The notes beneath the pieces were generated by a model that saw only the letters and a program-made list of their open reading frames with translations, was not told the DNA's origin and did not search any database. A stretch of DNA of 64,000 nucleotides from Sporocytophaga myxococcoides DSM 11118 (lineage in GTDB: Bacteria > Bacteroidota > Bacteroidia > Cytophagales > Cytophagaceae), in assembly GCF_000426725.1 (NCBI RefSeq), contig NZ_AUFX01000006.1, forward strand, positions 124,001 to 188,000, written 5' to 3'. The stretch's first letter is position 1. Every line of letters starts with the position of its first letter. The translations under genes were made by a program, and so were the position numbers. This document shows, piece by piece, positions 20,848 to 30,393 of the stretch.

Positions 20848-21384
20848 TTACTCTGGTTTTTCAGAAAGAGTCTTAACGATTCCAGCAAGTTTGTTTCCTC
20901 CGCTTTGAAGAGCTGAAACAACATTTTTAGCAGGAGATTGAAGTAATCCGATGATATCTCCAATAAGTTCGTTTTTAGATTTAAGATTGCTAAGAAGATC
21001 TAGAGTATCTTCACCGATAAACAATCCACCATCAATAGAAGCTCCTTTAAGGGTAGGTTTATTAAACCCTTTTCCACCTTCTTTATGATACTCTTTCAAT
21101 AGTTTTGCTGGTGCATTTCCTGCATCTGCAAACAGAATTCCTGAGAAGCCTTTTAACACAGCCTGGTTAAAAGGAGTATAGTCAGTATTAAGGTTAGCCA
21201 AAGCTTTCTTAATCAAAGAATTCTTTACAACTGTGTATTCAATACCTTTTTTGTAACACAATTTTCTGAACTTATTAACCTGCTCAACAGAAAGACCTGA
21301 AGCATCGGTTATATAAAAGTAATTCTTCGAAGCAAATTTTTGGCTCAACTCTTCAATGATCTGAGCTTTTTGTTCTTTAGTCAT
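20848..21384 (-). CDS. rplJ: 50S ribosomal protein L10
   Basis: 178 aa with the start placed at ATG 21384 (MTKEQKAQIIEELSQK), the family's normal beginning; the open frame extends 11 codons further upstream into rplA without support. The L10 core FYITDASGLSVEQVNKFRKLC and a C-terminal L12-binding helix are seen. It binds L12 dimers and 23S rRNA. Only 4 bases separate it from rplA, so there is no separate leader before it. Confidence 0.97.
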   Translation of the reverse strand: MTKEQKAQIIEELSQKFASKNYFYITDASGLSVEQVNKFRKLCYKKGIEYTVVKNSLIKKALANLNTDYTPFNQAVLKGFSGILFADAGNAPAKLLKEYHKEGGKGFNKPTLKGASIDGGLFIGEDTLDLLSNLKSKNELIGDIIGLLQSPAKNVVSALQSGGNKLAGIVKTLSEKPE

Positions 21385-21388
21385 TTTC

Positions 21389-22087
21389 TTATATTCCTGA
21401 AATTGAACTCTTATCAACTGTAATACCAGGGCTCATTGTACTTGACAATGAAACACTCTTAATATAAGTACCTTTAGCTGAAGCAGGCTTCAATTTTGAA
21501 ATTACCTGAATTAGCTCATTAATATTATCCTGGATTTTGTCAGGAGTGAAAGATACTTTACCAATACTGGTATGAATAATTCCGTATTTATCAACTTTGA
21601 AGTCGATTTTACCTTGCTTAATTTCTTTAACAGCTTTTCCAACCTCAAGAGTTACTGTTCCAGCTTTAGGGTTCGGCATTAAGCTTCTTGGACCAAGAAT
21701 TCTACCTAATTTACCAACCTTTGCCATTACTGTTGGCATAGTAATGATAACGTCGATATCTAACCAACCTTGCTCAATCTTAGCAATGTAATCATCAAGA
21801 CCAACGTGTTCTGCACCAGCATCTTTTGCTTCCTGAGCTTTGTCAGGAGTGCAAAGTACCAGAACTCTAACATCTTTACCAGTACCATGAGGTAGCGCAA
21901 CAACCCCTCTCACCATTTGATCTGCCTTCTTAGGATCAACTCCTAATCTTACATCTATGTCAACAGAAGCATCAAATTTTGTGAAAGTAATTTCTTTAAC
22001 TAGTTTAGATGCATCTGCAAGAGAATATTCCTGCTCAGGGTTATATTTAGCAATTACTTGCTTTTGTTTTTTTGTAAGTTTTCCCAT
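21389..22087 (-). CDS. rplA: 50S ribosomal protein L1
   Basis: 232 aa L1 stalk protein. Family sequences [52 protein letters not shown] and a C-terminal strand [10 protein letters not shown] are clear. L1 binds 23S rRNA and in other bacteria represses its own rplKA messenger. It lies 12 bp after rplK. Confidence 0.98.
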   Translation of the reverse strand: MGKLTKKQKQVIAKYNPEQEYSLADASKLVKEITFTKFDASVDIDVRLGVDPKKADQMVRGVVALPHGTGKDVRVLVLCTPDKAQEAKDAGAEHVGLDDYIAKIEQGWLDIDVIITMPTVMAKVGKLGRILGPRSLMPNPKAGTVTLEVGKAVKEIKQGKIDFKVDKYGIIHTSIGKVSFTPDKIQDNINELIQVISKLKPASAKGTYIKSVSLSSTMSPGITVDKSSISGI

Positions 22088-22099
22088 GTCAATTTCCTA

Positions 22100-22543
22100 T
22101 TAAGATTCCCAAGGAGCTTTACCTGTAATTGTTATACCCATACTTCTAGCAGTTCCGGCAATCATCTTCATCGCTGAATCAATTTTAGAACAATTTAAGT
22201 CTGGCAATTTAGTTTCAGCGATAGTTTTAACCTGATCCCAGGTAACTGATCCTACTTTATTTCTGTTAGGTTCTGCAGATCCTTTTTTTGCTTTTGCCGC
22301 TTCCATTAAAAGAATTGGAGCTGGAGGAGTTTTAATAACAAAGTCAAAAGATTTGTCTTTGTACATTGTTATTAACACCGGTAATAAAACACCTGGTTTA
22401 TCTTGTGTTCTAGCATTAAACTGCTTACAGAACTCCATGATATTCAAACCTTTACTACCCAATGCTGGACCGATTGGAGGAGATGGATTTGCGGCTCCGC
22501 CCTTTACCTGCAATTTCAGATATCCGCCTATTTCTTTTGCCAT
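22100..22543 (-). CDS. rplK: 50S ribosomal protein L11
   Basis: 147 aa. The N-terminal [35 protein letters not shown] and C-terminal AETKLPDLN...[11 protein letters not shown] are diagnostic. L11 forms the GTPase-associated centre with 23S rRNA. One base separates it from nusG upstream. Confidence 0.98.
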   Translation of the reverse strand: MAKEIGGYLKLQVKGGAANPSPPIGPALGSKGLNIMEFCKQFNARTQDKPGVLLPVLITMYKDKSFDFVIKTPPAPILLMEAAKAKKGSAEPNRNKVGSVTWDQVKTIAETKLPDLNCSKIDSAMKMIAGTARSMGITITGKAPWES

Positions 22544-22544
22544 T

Positions 22545-23105
22545 TTACTGAACTTTTTCTACTTGCATATAATTCAACTCAACAGGTGTATTTCTTCCGA
22601 ATATTTTCACCATAACATTGAGCTTCTTTCTTTCTTCAAATACTTCTTCAACAGAACCAGTAAATCCGTTGAATGGACCATCCATCACTTTAACCAGCTC
22701 TCCCACTATAAAAGGAGTTTCTAGTTTTTCTTCTCTTTCATCAACTTGGTCTACTTTTCCTAGAATCCTGTTAACTTCAGACTGTCTTAATGGTACCGGT
22801 TTTTTGGAAGCTGCTCCGGTTTCACTAGATCCAAGGAATCCAATAACCCCAGGAATACTAGTAATAATGTGCGCTGCTTCTCCGTGATTTATATCTGCTT
22901 GAATTAGTACATATCCAGGGAAAAAATTTCTCTCACGTACCCTCTTTTTCCCATTTCTCATTTCATAAACCTTTTCTGAAGGTATCAAGACCTGAGGAAC
23001 AAACTCTTGAAGATTCTGCCTAACGATTTCGTTTTCAAGATAGCTTTTTACCTTCTTCTCTTGTCCACTTACCGCTCTGACAACATACCACTGTAATTGA
23101 CTCAT
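22545..23105 (-). CDS. nusG: transcription elongation/antitermination factor NusG
   Basis: 186 aa. The NGN domain ([40 protein letters not shown]) is followed by a C-terminal KOW domain from about residue 130 ([22 protein letters not shown]). NusG binds RNA polymerase and couples it to Rho or ribosomes. It sits 15 bp after secE. Confidence 0.98.
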   Translation of the reverse strand: MSQLQWYVVRAVSGQEKKVKSYLENEIVRQNLQEFVPQVLIPSEKVYEMRNGKKRVRERNFFPGYVLIQADINHGEAAHIITSIPGVIGFLGSSETGAASKKPVPLRQSEVNRILGKVDQVDEREEKLETPFIVGELVKVMDGPFNGFTGSVEEVFEERKKLNVMVKIFGRNTPVELNYMQVEKVQ

Positions 23106-23120
23106 CGATCTATCCCCCTT

Positions 23121-23312
23121 TTAGAAGTTTTCGTAAATGAAGGACATACCGTTTTTAAATAAATAATCGATCAATCCGATTATTAGTGCAAAAATGATAG
23201 AAGCAACCAGAACTAGAACAGTACTTCCTTGAAGTTCACTGAACTTCGGCCAGGAAACTCTGCTTCTGATCTCTTCAACTGACTCTTTTAGAAAATCTAT
23301 TACCTTTTTCAT
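23121..23312 (-). CDS. secE: preprotein translocase subunit SecE
   Basis: 63 aa with one C-terminal membrane helix (STVLVLVASIIFALIIGLIDYLF) after an amphipathic helix containing the conserved RRV-like SWPKFSEL. It is the short, single-helix form usual in Bacteroidota and clamps SecY in the translocon. It follows tRNA-Trp. Confidence 0.95.
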   Translation of the reverse strand: MKKVIDFLKESVEEIRSRVSWPKFSELQGSTVLVLVASIIFALIIGLIDYLFKNGMSFIYENF

Positions 23313-23332
23313 TTTTGACTTATTTTCCTGTG

Positions 23333-23403
23333 CACGGGTGGAGAGATTCGAACTCCCATCAACGGTTTTGGAGACCGCTATTCTACCCTTGAACTACACC
23401 CGT
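23333..23403 (-). tRNA. trnW: tRNA-Trp (CCA anticodon)
   Basis: 71-nt cloverleaf on the minus strand: acceptor ACGGGTG/CACCCGT, the T-loop TTCGAAT, and anticodon CCA in CTCCAAA. The 3' CCA end is not encoded. It lies between tuf and secE, a conserved place. Confidence 0.95.
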
Positions 23404-23460
23404 TTAACAATACACCCCTGAAAAGGGAGTGCAAAGTTAGAGAATATGTTATAAATAAAC

Positions 23461-23497
23461 AAGTGCGTTCTCGAAAATAATTTTCAAAAACGCACTC
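23461..23497. terminator. hairpin after tuf
   Basis: A long stem, AGTGCGTT with its complement extended by GAAAA pairs, follows the tuf stop (23514), with T-rich flanks on both sides. It could end most tuf transcripts while some continue into tRNA-Trp and secE. Confidence 0.65.
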
Positions 23498-23513
23498 TTA
23501 TTTATTTTTTTAC

Positions 23514-24701
23514 TTATTTTAAAATTTCAGTTACCTGACCAGCACCTACTGTTCTACCACCTTCTCTGATCGCAAATCTTAATCCTTTCTCCATCGCAAC
23601 AGAGTTGATTAATTTTACAGTGATTGTGATATTGTCACCAGGCATAACCATTTCAGTTCCTTCAGGAAGGATGATTTCGCCAGTAACGTCAGTTGTTCTC
23701 ATATAGAACTGAGGTCTGTATTTGTTAAAGAATGGAGTGTGTCTTCCACCTTCTTCTTTTGAAAGAACGTAAATCTCAGCTTTAAATTCTAAGTGAGGAG
23801 TTACAGAACCTGGCTTACAGATTACCATTCCTCTTCTAATTTGATCTTTCTCAATACCTCTTAGAAGTAGACCAACGTTATCTCCAGCTTCTCCTCTGTC
23901 AAGGATTTTTCTGAACATCTCAACTCCAGTAACTGTAGACTTAAGGTTTTCAGCACCCATACCAAGAATATCAACAGCCTCACCAGAGTTAATGATACCT
24001 CTTTCAATTCTACCTGTTGCTACAGTACCTCTACCAGTGATAGAGAATACGTCTTCAACTGGCATCAAGAAAGGAAGCTCAGTCATACGTGGAGGAATTG
24101 GAATATCTTTATCAACCGCATCCATTAGCTCTTCAATAGTTGCTACCCATTTAGCATCACCGTTCAACCCACCAAGAGCAGAGCCTCTGATAATAGAGAT
24201 TGTATCACCTGGGAATTCGTAGAAGCTAAGTAGTTCTCTAACTTCCATTTCAACAAGGTCTAGAAGTTCTGGATCGTCAACTAAGTCAACTTTGTTCATG
24301 AAAACAACAAGAGCAGGAACACCTACCTGACGAGCAAGAAGAATATGCTCTCTAGTTTGAGGCATTGGTCCGTCAGTAGCAGCAACCACAAGGATAGCTC
24401 CGTCCATCTGAGCAGCACCTGTAACCATGTTTTTCACATAGTCAGCGTGACCTGGACAGTCTACGTGAGCATAGTGTCTGTTAGCTGTAGCGTACTCCAC
24501 GTGAGAAGTATTGATAGTAATACCTCTTTCTTTTTCCTCAGGAGCGTTGTCAATCTGAGAGAAATCTCTTTTCTCTGCTAGACCTTTTTCTGACAATACT
24601 TTAGTGATTGCGGCAGTCAAAGTTGTTTTACCGTGGTCTACGTGACCTATAGTACCTATATTCACGTGAGGTTTGGAACGGTCAAAAGTTTCTTTAGCCA
24701 T
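23514..24701 (-). CDS. tuf: elongation factor Tu
   Basis: 395 aa GTPase that brings aminoacyl-tRNA to the ribosome. It has G1 GHVDHGKT, the effector region ERGITI, G3 DCPGHADY, G4 NKVD and the domain 2/3 sequences [12 protein letters not shown] and the C-terminal GRTVGAGQV. Full length. Upstream are tRNA-Thr, tRNA-Gly and tRNA-Tyr in the same direction. Confidence 0.99.
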   Translation of the reverse strand: MAKETFDRSKPHVNIGTIGHVDHGKTTLTAAITKVLSEKGLAEKRDFSQIDNAPEEKERGITINTSHVEYATANRHYAHVDCPGHADYVKNMVTGAAQMDGAILVVAATDGPMPQTREHILLARQVGVPALVVFMNKVDLVDDPELLDLVEMEVRELLSFYEFPGDTISIIRGSALGGLNGDAKWVATIEELMDAVDKDIPIPPRMTELPFLMPVEDVFSITGRGTVATGRIERGIINSGEAVDILGMGAENLKSTVTGVEMFRKILDRGEAGDNVGLLLRGIEKDQIRRGMVICKPGSVTPHLEFKAEIYVLSKEEGGRHTPFFNKYRPQFYMRTTDVTGEIILPEGTEMVMPGDNITITVKLINSVAMEKGLRFAIREGGRTVGAGQVTEILK

Positions 24702-24811
24702 ATTTGAAAATCCTCGGTTTTATTGTTAATTTATAATTTTATAATTATTTTAAAATGCGATAAAGGAATTTGCAATCTTAAGCTGACTTGCTCTAGAGTT
24801 TGAATTTTAAG

Positions 24812-24883
24812 AGCCAGTGACGGGAATTGAACCCGTGACCCCTTCCTTACCAAGGAAGTACTCTACCCCTGAGCTACACCGGC
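24812..24883 (-). tRNA. trnT: tRNA-Thr (GGT anticodon)
   Basis: 72-nt cloverleaf: acceptor GCCGGTG/CACTGGC, anticodon GGT in loop TTGGTAA, T-loop TTCAATT. No encoded CCA. First tRNA upstream of tuf. Confidence 0.95.
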
Positions 24884-24917
24884 TTAAGAGCAACTCTCCA
24901 GGAAGCTCAAAAAATTG

Positions 24918-24990
24918 AGCGGGAGACGAGGCTCGAACCCGCGACCTACAGCTTGGAAGGCTGTCGCTCTACCAACTGAGCTACTCCCGC
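24918..24990 (-). tRNA. trnG: tRNA-Gly (TCC anticodon)
   Basis: 73-nt cloverleaf with acceptor GCGGGAG/CTCCCGC, anticodon TCC in loop CTTCCAA and T-loop TTCGAGC. It lies between tRNA-Tyr and tRNA-Thr. Confidence 0.95.
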
Positions 24991-25113
24991 TTTTAATTAA
25001 TTTGGCTAGTCTGAGATTTTTCCCTTCTCAGAATCGAAATTGGTCCGCAAAGTAAACAAACCATTTTCAATTCCCCAATTTTTCTCGAAACTATTTTTAA
25101 ATAAAATATATTG

Positions 25114-25196
25114 TGGGGAGAGAAGGATTCGAACCTTCGAAGTCAGATGACGACAGATTTACAGTCTGTTCCAGTTGGCCACTTTGGTATCTCCCC
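25114..25196 (-). tRNA. trnY: tRNA-Tyr (GTA anticodon)
   Basis: 83-nt class II tRNA with a long variable arm, acceptor GGGGAGA/TCTCCCC and anticodon GTA in loop CTGTAAA. It is the first element transcribed of the tRNA-tuf-rpo cluster. Confidence 0.95.
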
Positions 25197-25262
25197 AAAC
25201 TTTTTTGAAAACTTCCTTTTCAAATCAACCTTTTAAACTTGCTGTTTTAAAAAATTGAGCTG

Positions 25263-25293
25263 CAAAAATAGGTGCTTTTTTATTTAAGTCAAA
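25263..25293 (-). promoter_or_regulatory. promoter of the tRNA-tuf cluster
   Basis: On the minus strand TTTG (25293-25290), 19 bases, then TATTTTTG (25270-25263) matches the Bacteroidota primary-sigma consensus TTTG-N19-TAnnTTTG exactly. It ends 66 bases before tRNA-Tyr. Confidence 0.8.
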
Positions 25294-25386
25294 TTTTCGC
25301 ACCTATTTTTCTTGCTTTTTTTTAAAATATTCTTCAGAATCCTAATTATCAACCATTTAAACTTGTAACTTTTTTTGTGATTATTT

Positions 25387-27888
25387 TTATTTAAGCATTT
25401 GAAGATAATAATTTGCAGTATTTCTGATTACTTCATGCTTATTCGTTTCAGAAATTTTCTTTAACAATTGTTTCCCGTCATTCTTTTCTTCTTCCGGAAG
25501 TATAGCAAGATATTGGCTAAAATAACTCAACAATGCATAAACTCGTCGATCTTCTGATGTTTGCATATTCTTTTTAAACCATAAGTATCTTGATGTGTCC
25601 TTCACATTTATAAAATAACTGGCCAAAGGGATGATTATATTAATGTTATCAATAGATTCAAATTCCGAAATCCTTTTTTCAATATTTGAATCCTTAGCCT
25701 TCAACAAACTGGAAAGCGACGCCCCAACAACGGAATAAGCTTTTTCATCCAGTCCTTTATAATACATATCTACAAATCTCTTATTATCATAGGAAGACAA
25801 TAAATAGATAGCTTGTGCCCTGACAGCAGGCTTAGTATCAGAAGCTGCTATTTTTTCAAGGTCAGGTATATAATTTTCAATATTTGGAATAACATATTTT
25901 GAAAACTGATCTAGCGCAAAGTCCCTTATTCCCCAAAACCTGTCATTTAGTGCCCCTTTTAAAAGACTTTCAAACTCTTTAGTCTTAAATTTCGCCTGAG
26001 CTAATTCCTGATTTTCAGCTTTACTCAAATCAAAATAAGCAACCAAGGCATCTTTTCTACCAAAATACCCATCAGAATTCTTAAACTGAAAAATAAGTTG
26101 TTCATCGGATTTTTCATGCGACTTTTTAGACAATACTTCATTATCAGGATCAAAGTGTACAAGATTGGGTTGGGCAGGACAAGGCAGAGAAAAATCCTGC
26201 TTCGCTTTTGTAAGTTCGAGACGATAGGTGTTTTTGACTCCATTTACCCATACATCCAATCTAAATGGTATTCTATAAATTGGAGTCCGTAATGTATCTT
26301 GTTGTTGCTCAATAGATATATTCAGCATCCCACCATTATACTGACTTTCAATTTTAAGATCTGGATGGCCAGGAGCTAAAAACCATTGATTAAAGAACCA
26401 ATTCATATCTGTTCCTGTAACTTCTTCAAAAGCAAGTCTCAAATCATGGATTTCTGCAGGTTTAAATTGGTTTCGTTTTAAATATAAATTCAGAGCTTCA
26501 AAAAATGCAGAGTCTCCAACTACCTTTCTCAGGGTATGTAAAACCCTTCCTCCTTTATTATAGCTATGTCTGTCAAACATATCTTCCCTATCGAAATAGT
26601 GAAATCGGATTAAAGGCTCTTGTTTTTGCTTTGCTTCATCAAAATATTGCTTTTCTTCTGTTTCTGCATGTTGATCTGCTTCATCCTTTCCATATTTATA
26701 ATCTAACCACAGATATTCAGAGTAATTTGCAAATGATTCATTTAAAGGCAAGTTAGCCCAAGACTCTGCAGTGACAAGATCACCAAACCAGTGATGAAAA
26801 AGTTCATGGGCAATGATCGGATCCCAGCTTTCATCAAGTAACTCTCTGTCAGTAGATTGGAGAGCTTCCATAAAAATTGTAGCAGAAGTATTCTCCATAG
26901 CACCTGAAACATAATCTCTTACTACAACCTGTGAATATTTATCCCAAGGGTACTTATAATTAAGTAATGATGAGAAAAATGCAATCATTTCCGGTGTATT
27001 TCCAAATATATCTTTAGCGTATTTTCCATATTGAGGCTCTACATAATAATTGATCTTCAAATTATCCCAATCAAATCGGGTGTCCTTCATATGATCCTCT
27101 GTAATTGAATATTTTCCTATTGCCATCATAAAAAGATATGGTGAATGGGGAAGATCCTGCTTCCAGTAAAAGGTGTTGGTTCCGTCTTTATTGGCTTTCT
27201 GATAAACCAGTTCCCCATTAGAAAGAACATTAAATGCAGAATCAACAGTGATAAACATCTCCTGAGTAGTTTTTTCATTTGGAGAATCAATAGTAGGAAA
27301 CCAGCATGAATTGGATTCGGTTTCACCTTGTGTCCAAATCTGAACAGGCTTTTCCGGATCTTTGCCATCAGCGTTTATAAAATACAATCCTCGATCATCA
27401 GTGATTGCTTCGCTCCCACCCTTTTTAAGTTCATTGGGTTTTGCAGTGTATTTAATCAGTATTAGAAAAGTGTCTTCTCTTTGATAGATCTTATCAAGAG
27501 TAATATCTAGCTTTTCTTTATTGTACAGATATTTTAATGGAATTACAGAACGGTTCACCAGCTCTACTGAATGAATATCCATTCCTTTTGCATCCAACTC
27601 AAGTTTGTTTTGAGGATAAAAAAGAGGTTTAAAAGTTAAGTAAGCAACACCATTAAGGTATTGGTTCTTCCAGTCGAATGAAACTTCCAGTTTAGTATGA
27701 AGCAGGTCTACCGGCCTGGTCCGTGAAGGTTGATAAGGACCTTTGCTTGTCTTAAAAGTGGGAACATTTTTTTTCTCCTTTTCAGCGACCTGTATAGTTT
27801 TATCATTTTTCGTCAATGATTTACAAGAAAATAATAGCAGCAAAAGGGATATCAGAAGGAATCGCCCTGTTGAAACAGAAAAACTCAT
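25387..27888 (-). CDS. M1 family metallopeptidase, lipoprotein, HEAT-like C-terminus
   Basis: 833 aa aminopeptidase N-type zinc peptidase that removes N-terminal residues from peptides. A lipoprotein signal (LLLLLFSC, Cys22) suggests attachment to an envelope membrane. GAMEN is at 329-333; the zinc site is H361-E362-x2-H365 (HELFHHWFGD) with E384 in NESFANY. An N-terminal beta domain precedes and an alpha-helical HEAT-like region follows (about 600-833). Proteins of this type are common in Bacteroidota and probably process imported or cell-surface peptides. It is divergent from the biotin carrier gene across 54 bp. Confidence 0.9.
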   Translation of the reverse strand: MSFSVSTGRFLLISLLLLLFSCKSLTKNDKTIQVAEKEKKNVPTFKTSKGPYQPSRTRPVDLLHTKLEVSFDWKNQYLNGVAYLTFKPLFYPQNKLELDAKGMDIHSVELVNRSVIPLKYLYNKEKLDITLDKIYQREDTFLILIKYTAKPNELKKGGSEAITDDRGLYFINADGKDPEKPVQIWTQGETESNSCWFPTIDSPNEKTTQEMFITVDSAFNVLSNGELVYQKANKDGTNTFYWKQDLPHSPYLFMMAIGKYSITEDHMKDTRFDWDNLKINYYVEPQYGKYAKDIFGNTPEMIAFFSSLLNYKYPWDKYSQVVVRDYVSGAMENTSATIFMEALQSTDRELLDESWDPIIAHELFHHWFGDLVTAESWANLPLNESFANYSEYLWLDYKYGKDEADQHAETEEKQYFDEAKQKQEPLIRFHYFDREDMFDRHSYNKGGRVLHTLRKVVGDSAFFEALNLYLKRNQFKPAEIHDLRLAFEEVTGTDMNWFFNQWFLAPGHPDLKIESQYNGGMLNISIEQQQDTLRTPIYRIPFRLDVWVNGVKNTYRLELTKAKQDFSLPCPAQPNLVHFDPDNEVLSKKSHEKSDEQLIFQFKNSDGYFGRKDALVAYFDLSKAENQELAQAKFKTKEFESLLKGALNDRFWGIRDFALDQFSKYVIPNIENYIPDLEKIAASDTKPAVRAQAIYLLSSYDNKRFVDMYYKGLDEKAYSVVGASLSSLLKAKDSNIEKRISEFESIDNINIIIPLASYFINVKDTSRYLWFKKNMQTSEDRRVYALLSYFSQYLAILPEEEKNDGKQLLKKISETNKHEVIRNTANYYLQMLK

Positions 27889-27942
27889 ACTCAGTTGTTT
27901 TTTGATTGATTTAATTATATTTAAGAACGAAATAATGTTGAA

Positions 27943-28443
27943 ATGTTAAAAATAAAAACTAGTAATCAAAATTTTATTGAGTTTCGAAAAGAAGGAGACA
28001 AGCTTATTCTTAATGGAAGTCCTTTAAACTGGGACATTTCAGAACTGGCTTATCAAAAATCTTATCATATTATAAGAGAAAACAAAAGCTATTCTGTGGA
28101 AGTATTAAAGTTCGACAAAGAGCAAAAGATTCTTTTTTTAAGAATAAATGATAAGGAACTTCAGATTGAGATTCAAGATACAAGAGATCTAATGCTTGAA
28201 AAACTTGGAGTCAACAATAAGAGGTCAGAAACACTCAATGACATAAAAGCCCCCATGCCAGGGAAGGTTTTAGAGATAAAGGTAAAAGAAGGTCAAACCA
28301 TTGAGAAAGGAGAACCGGTATTGATCCTTGAAGCGATGAAGATGGAAAATCTGATTAAATCTCCAGGGGCTGGTATTGTTAAAAGCATTCAGATAAAGGA
28401 AGGACAGAGTGTCGAAAAAAATCAGGTACTGATCAGGTTATAA
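27943..28443 (+). CDS. biotin carboxyl carrier domain protein
   Basis: 166 aa. The C-terminal biotinyl domain (about 98-166) carries the attachment motif EAMKMEN with biotin Lys133, preceded by KAPMPGKVLEIKVKEGQ. The first 90 residues form a small beta domain as in the carrier subunit of propionyl-CoA or related acyl-CoA carboxylases, not the AccB Ala/Pro-linker type. It is usually encoded beside the carboxylase subunits in Bacteroidota, which are not here. MeaB in this window suits propionyl-CoA metabolism (inference). Confidence 0.85.
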   Translation: MLKIKTSNQNFIEFRKEGDKLILNGSPLNWDISELAYQKSYHIIRENKSYSVEVLKFDKEQKILFLRINDKELQIEIQDTRDLMLEKLGVNNKRSETLNDIKAPMPGKVLEIKVKEGQTIEKGEPVLILEAMKMENLIKSPGAGIVKSIQIKEGQSVEKNQVLIRL

Positions 28444-28466
28444 TTTAATTATTAGATAATCATTAT

Positions 28467-28474
28467 TATATTTG
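28467..28474 (+). promoter_or_regulatory. candidate -7 element of pyrH-frr
   Basis: TATATTTG fits TAnnTTTG and lies 28 bases before the pyrH start. No good TTTG is seen 19-20 bases upstream, so support is partial. Confidence 0.4.
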
Positions 28475-28502
28475 CCAAGTTTGCGGTAAAATATCTTCTG
28501 AA

Positions 28503-29210
28503 ATGAAATACAAAAGAATTCTTTTAAAACTAAGTGGAGAAGCATTGATGGGAAATCAAAAGTACGGTATAGATCCGGAAGTTCTCATGAGATATGCAAA
28601 AGAAATAAAGGCTGTAAGTGATAAAGGTGTTCAGCTGGCAATAGTTATCGGAGGAGGTAATATATACAGAGGTGTTGAAGCTGCTGCTACAGGCATAGAC
28701 AGAGTTCAGGGCGACTATATGGGTATGCTTGCTACTGTGATAAATGCGATGGCACTTCAAAGCGCGCTAGAAAATATTGGTCTTTACACAAGATTAATGT
28801 CTGGAATCAAGATTGAACAAGTTTGTGAGCAATTTATAAGAAGAAGAGCAGTGAGACATCTTGAGAAAGGACGAATTGTAATTTTCGGAGCAGGTACAGG
28901 AAACCCATACTTCACAACAGATTCAGCAGCAAGCTTAAGAGCTATTGAAATTGAAGCTCAAGCTGTTCTTAAAGGAACGAGAGTTGATGGGATTTATTCA
29001 TCAGATCCGGAAAAAGATCCTACCGCAACAAGGTTCTCTAATATTTCATTCAAGGAAGTATACCAAAAAGGTCTTCAGATCATGGATATGACAGCCTTCA
29101 CCCTTTGCAAGGAAAATGGTTTACCAATTATCGTATTTGATATGAATAAGCCAGGCAATCTTCTGAAAATTGCGGAAGGTGAAGATGTCGGTACACTGGT
29201 AACAATGTAA
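28503..29210 (+). CDS. pyrH: UMP kinase
   Basis: 235 aa amino-acid-kinase-fold enzyme converting UMP and ATP to UDP and ADP in pyrimidine biosynthesis. [48 protein letters not shown]-like [27 protein letters not shown] are characteristic. It is followed by frr after 26 bp, the widely conserved order. Confidence 0.97.
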   Translation: MKYKRILLKLSGEALMGNQKYGIDPEVLMRYAKEIKAVSDKGVQLAIVIGGGNIYRGVEAAATGIDRVQGDYMGMLATVINAMALQSALENIGLYTRLMSGIKIEQVCEQFIRRRAVRHLEKGRIVIFGAGTGNPYFTTDSAASLRAIEIEAQAVLKGTRVDGIYSSDPEKDPTATRFSNISFKEVYQKGLQIMDMTAFTLCKENGLPIIVFDMNKPGNLLKIAEGEDVGTLVTM

Positions 29211-29236
29211 TTTTATTATATAACCTATTTTTCCAA

Positions 29237-29797
29237 ATGGAAGAAATTCAATTATACCTGGACGAAGCAAAGGATTCAATGCAAAAAGCATTGAAGCACA
29301 CCGAAGCTGAATTCGCTAAAATACGTGCCGGCAAAGCAATGCCGTCAATGGTTCACGGAGTCTCTGTAAGCTATTATGGTATTGACACTCCGTTAGAACA
29401 AGTGTCGTCAATCACCACGCCGGATGCAAAGACGATTTTGATCAAGCCTTTTGAAAAAAAATTAATCTCTGAAATTGAAAAGGCCATTAAAGACAGCAAC
29501 CTGGGTTTTAACCCACAAAATGACGGGGAAAACATCAGAATCACTTTACCTCCACTTACTGAAGAAAGAAGAAAAGCTCTTGTAAAACAAGTAAAAGGTG
29601 AATCTGAGAGTGGTAAAATAGCTATTCGTAATATTAGAAAAGACACTAATGAAGAACTAAGAACTCTTCAAAAAGAAGGTGCTTCTGAAGATGAGATTAA
29701 AAAAGCCGAAGAAAAAGTGCAGACTTTGACTAATGACTTTATTGCAAAAATAGATCAGGTTTTAGCTAAGAAAGAAGCTGAAATAATGACTGTTTAA
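29237..29797 (+). CDS. frr: ribosome recycling factor
   Basis: 186 aa helical protein that with EF-G splits post-termination ribosomes. RAGKAMPSMVHGVSVSYYG, PLEQVSSITTPDAKTILIKPFEK and NDGENIRITLPPLTEERRK are diagnostic. It is the second gene of the pyrH-frr unit and is convergent with nadD across 9 bp. Confidence 0.97.
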   Translation: MEEIQLYLDEAKDSMQKALKHTEAEFAKIRAGKAMPSMVHGVSVSYYGIDTPLEQVSSITTPDAKTILIKPFEKKLISEIEKAIKDSNLGFNPQNDGENIRITLPPLTEERRKALVKQVKGESESGKIAIRNIRKDTNEELRTLQKEGASEDEIKKAEEKVQTLTNDFIAKIDQVLAKKEAEIMTV

Positions 29798-29806
29798 TTC
29801 AATATT

Positions 29807-30379
29807 TTAACGGTAGAGATTTTTATTTTTAATAAAAGTCTCTACCTCTTGAGTTATCATATATTTTACTGAAAAATTTTTTTTAATTGACTGCCTGATG
29901 TAGGTGGCAGAAATATCCAGCAAGGGAGCTTCCACAAACCTTACATTTTTATGATTTTTCAATTCACAATCACCTGAATCAGGTCTTGGATAAACATACA
30001 ACTCAAAATATTCTAATATACTGTTGTAATTTTTCCATTTAGGAAGCTGACAAAGATTGTCTTCCCCGATGATAAGCACAAATTTATTTTTAGGAAATTT
30101 CTCCTGAATATAGGTTAGAGTATCAATTGTAAAACTAGGCCTCGGTAAATGAAATTCCACATCGCTTACACGAAATTTCGGATGGTCCATAACAGCCAGA
30201 TTCACCATATCGTACCTGTCAAACTCATGTATTAAAGTATTATTTTTTTTCAGAGGATTCTGAGGCGTGACCACATACCATACTTCATCCAGGTCGGCAT
30301 GCTCAGCCATTACATTTCCTATAATGAGATGACCGATATGAATGGGGTTAAATGAACCGAAAAAAAGACCTACTTTCAT
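29807..30379 (-). CDS. nadD: nicotinate-nucleotide adenylyltransferase
   Basis: 190 aa nucleotidyltransferase making deamido-NAD from nicotinate mononucleotide and ATP. GLFFGSFNPIHIGHL is the (T/H)xGH fold signature, and LIIGEDNLCQLPKWKNY and a late SATYIRQSIK (the ISSTxIR motif) confirm it. Last gene of the minus-strand sigma, anti-sigma, gmk, nadD run, 14 bp after gmk. Confidence 0.95.
   Translation of the reverse strand: MKVGLFFGSFNPIHIGHLIIGNVMAEHADLDEVWYVVTPQNPLKKNNTLIHEFDRYDMVNLAVMDHPKFRVSDVEFHLPRPSFTIDTLTYIQEKFPKNKFVLIIGEDNLCQLPKWKNYNSILEYFELYVYPRPDSGDCELKNHKNVRFVEAPLLDISATYIRQSIKKNFSVKYMITQEVETFIKNKNLYR
29812..29846. terminator. hairpin overlapping the nadD 3' end
   Basis: GGTAGAGA pairs with TCTCTACC and the stem extends through T/A-rich pairs, inside the last codons of nadD and just after frr. 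No T tract follows in either direction, so termination is only suspected. Confidence 0.4.
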
Positions 30380-30393
30380 GAAGCACTTATCTA

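Noticed and set aside
24702-24811. A separate tuf promoter between tRNA-Thr and tuf
   Set aside because: No TAnnTTTG was found on the minus strand in this gap; read-through from the promoter before tRNA-Tyr is more likely.
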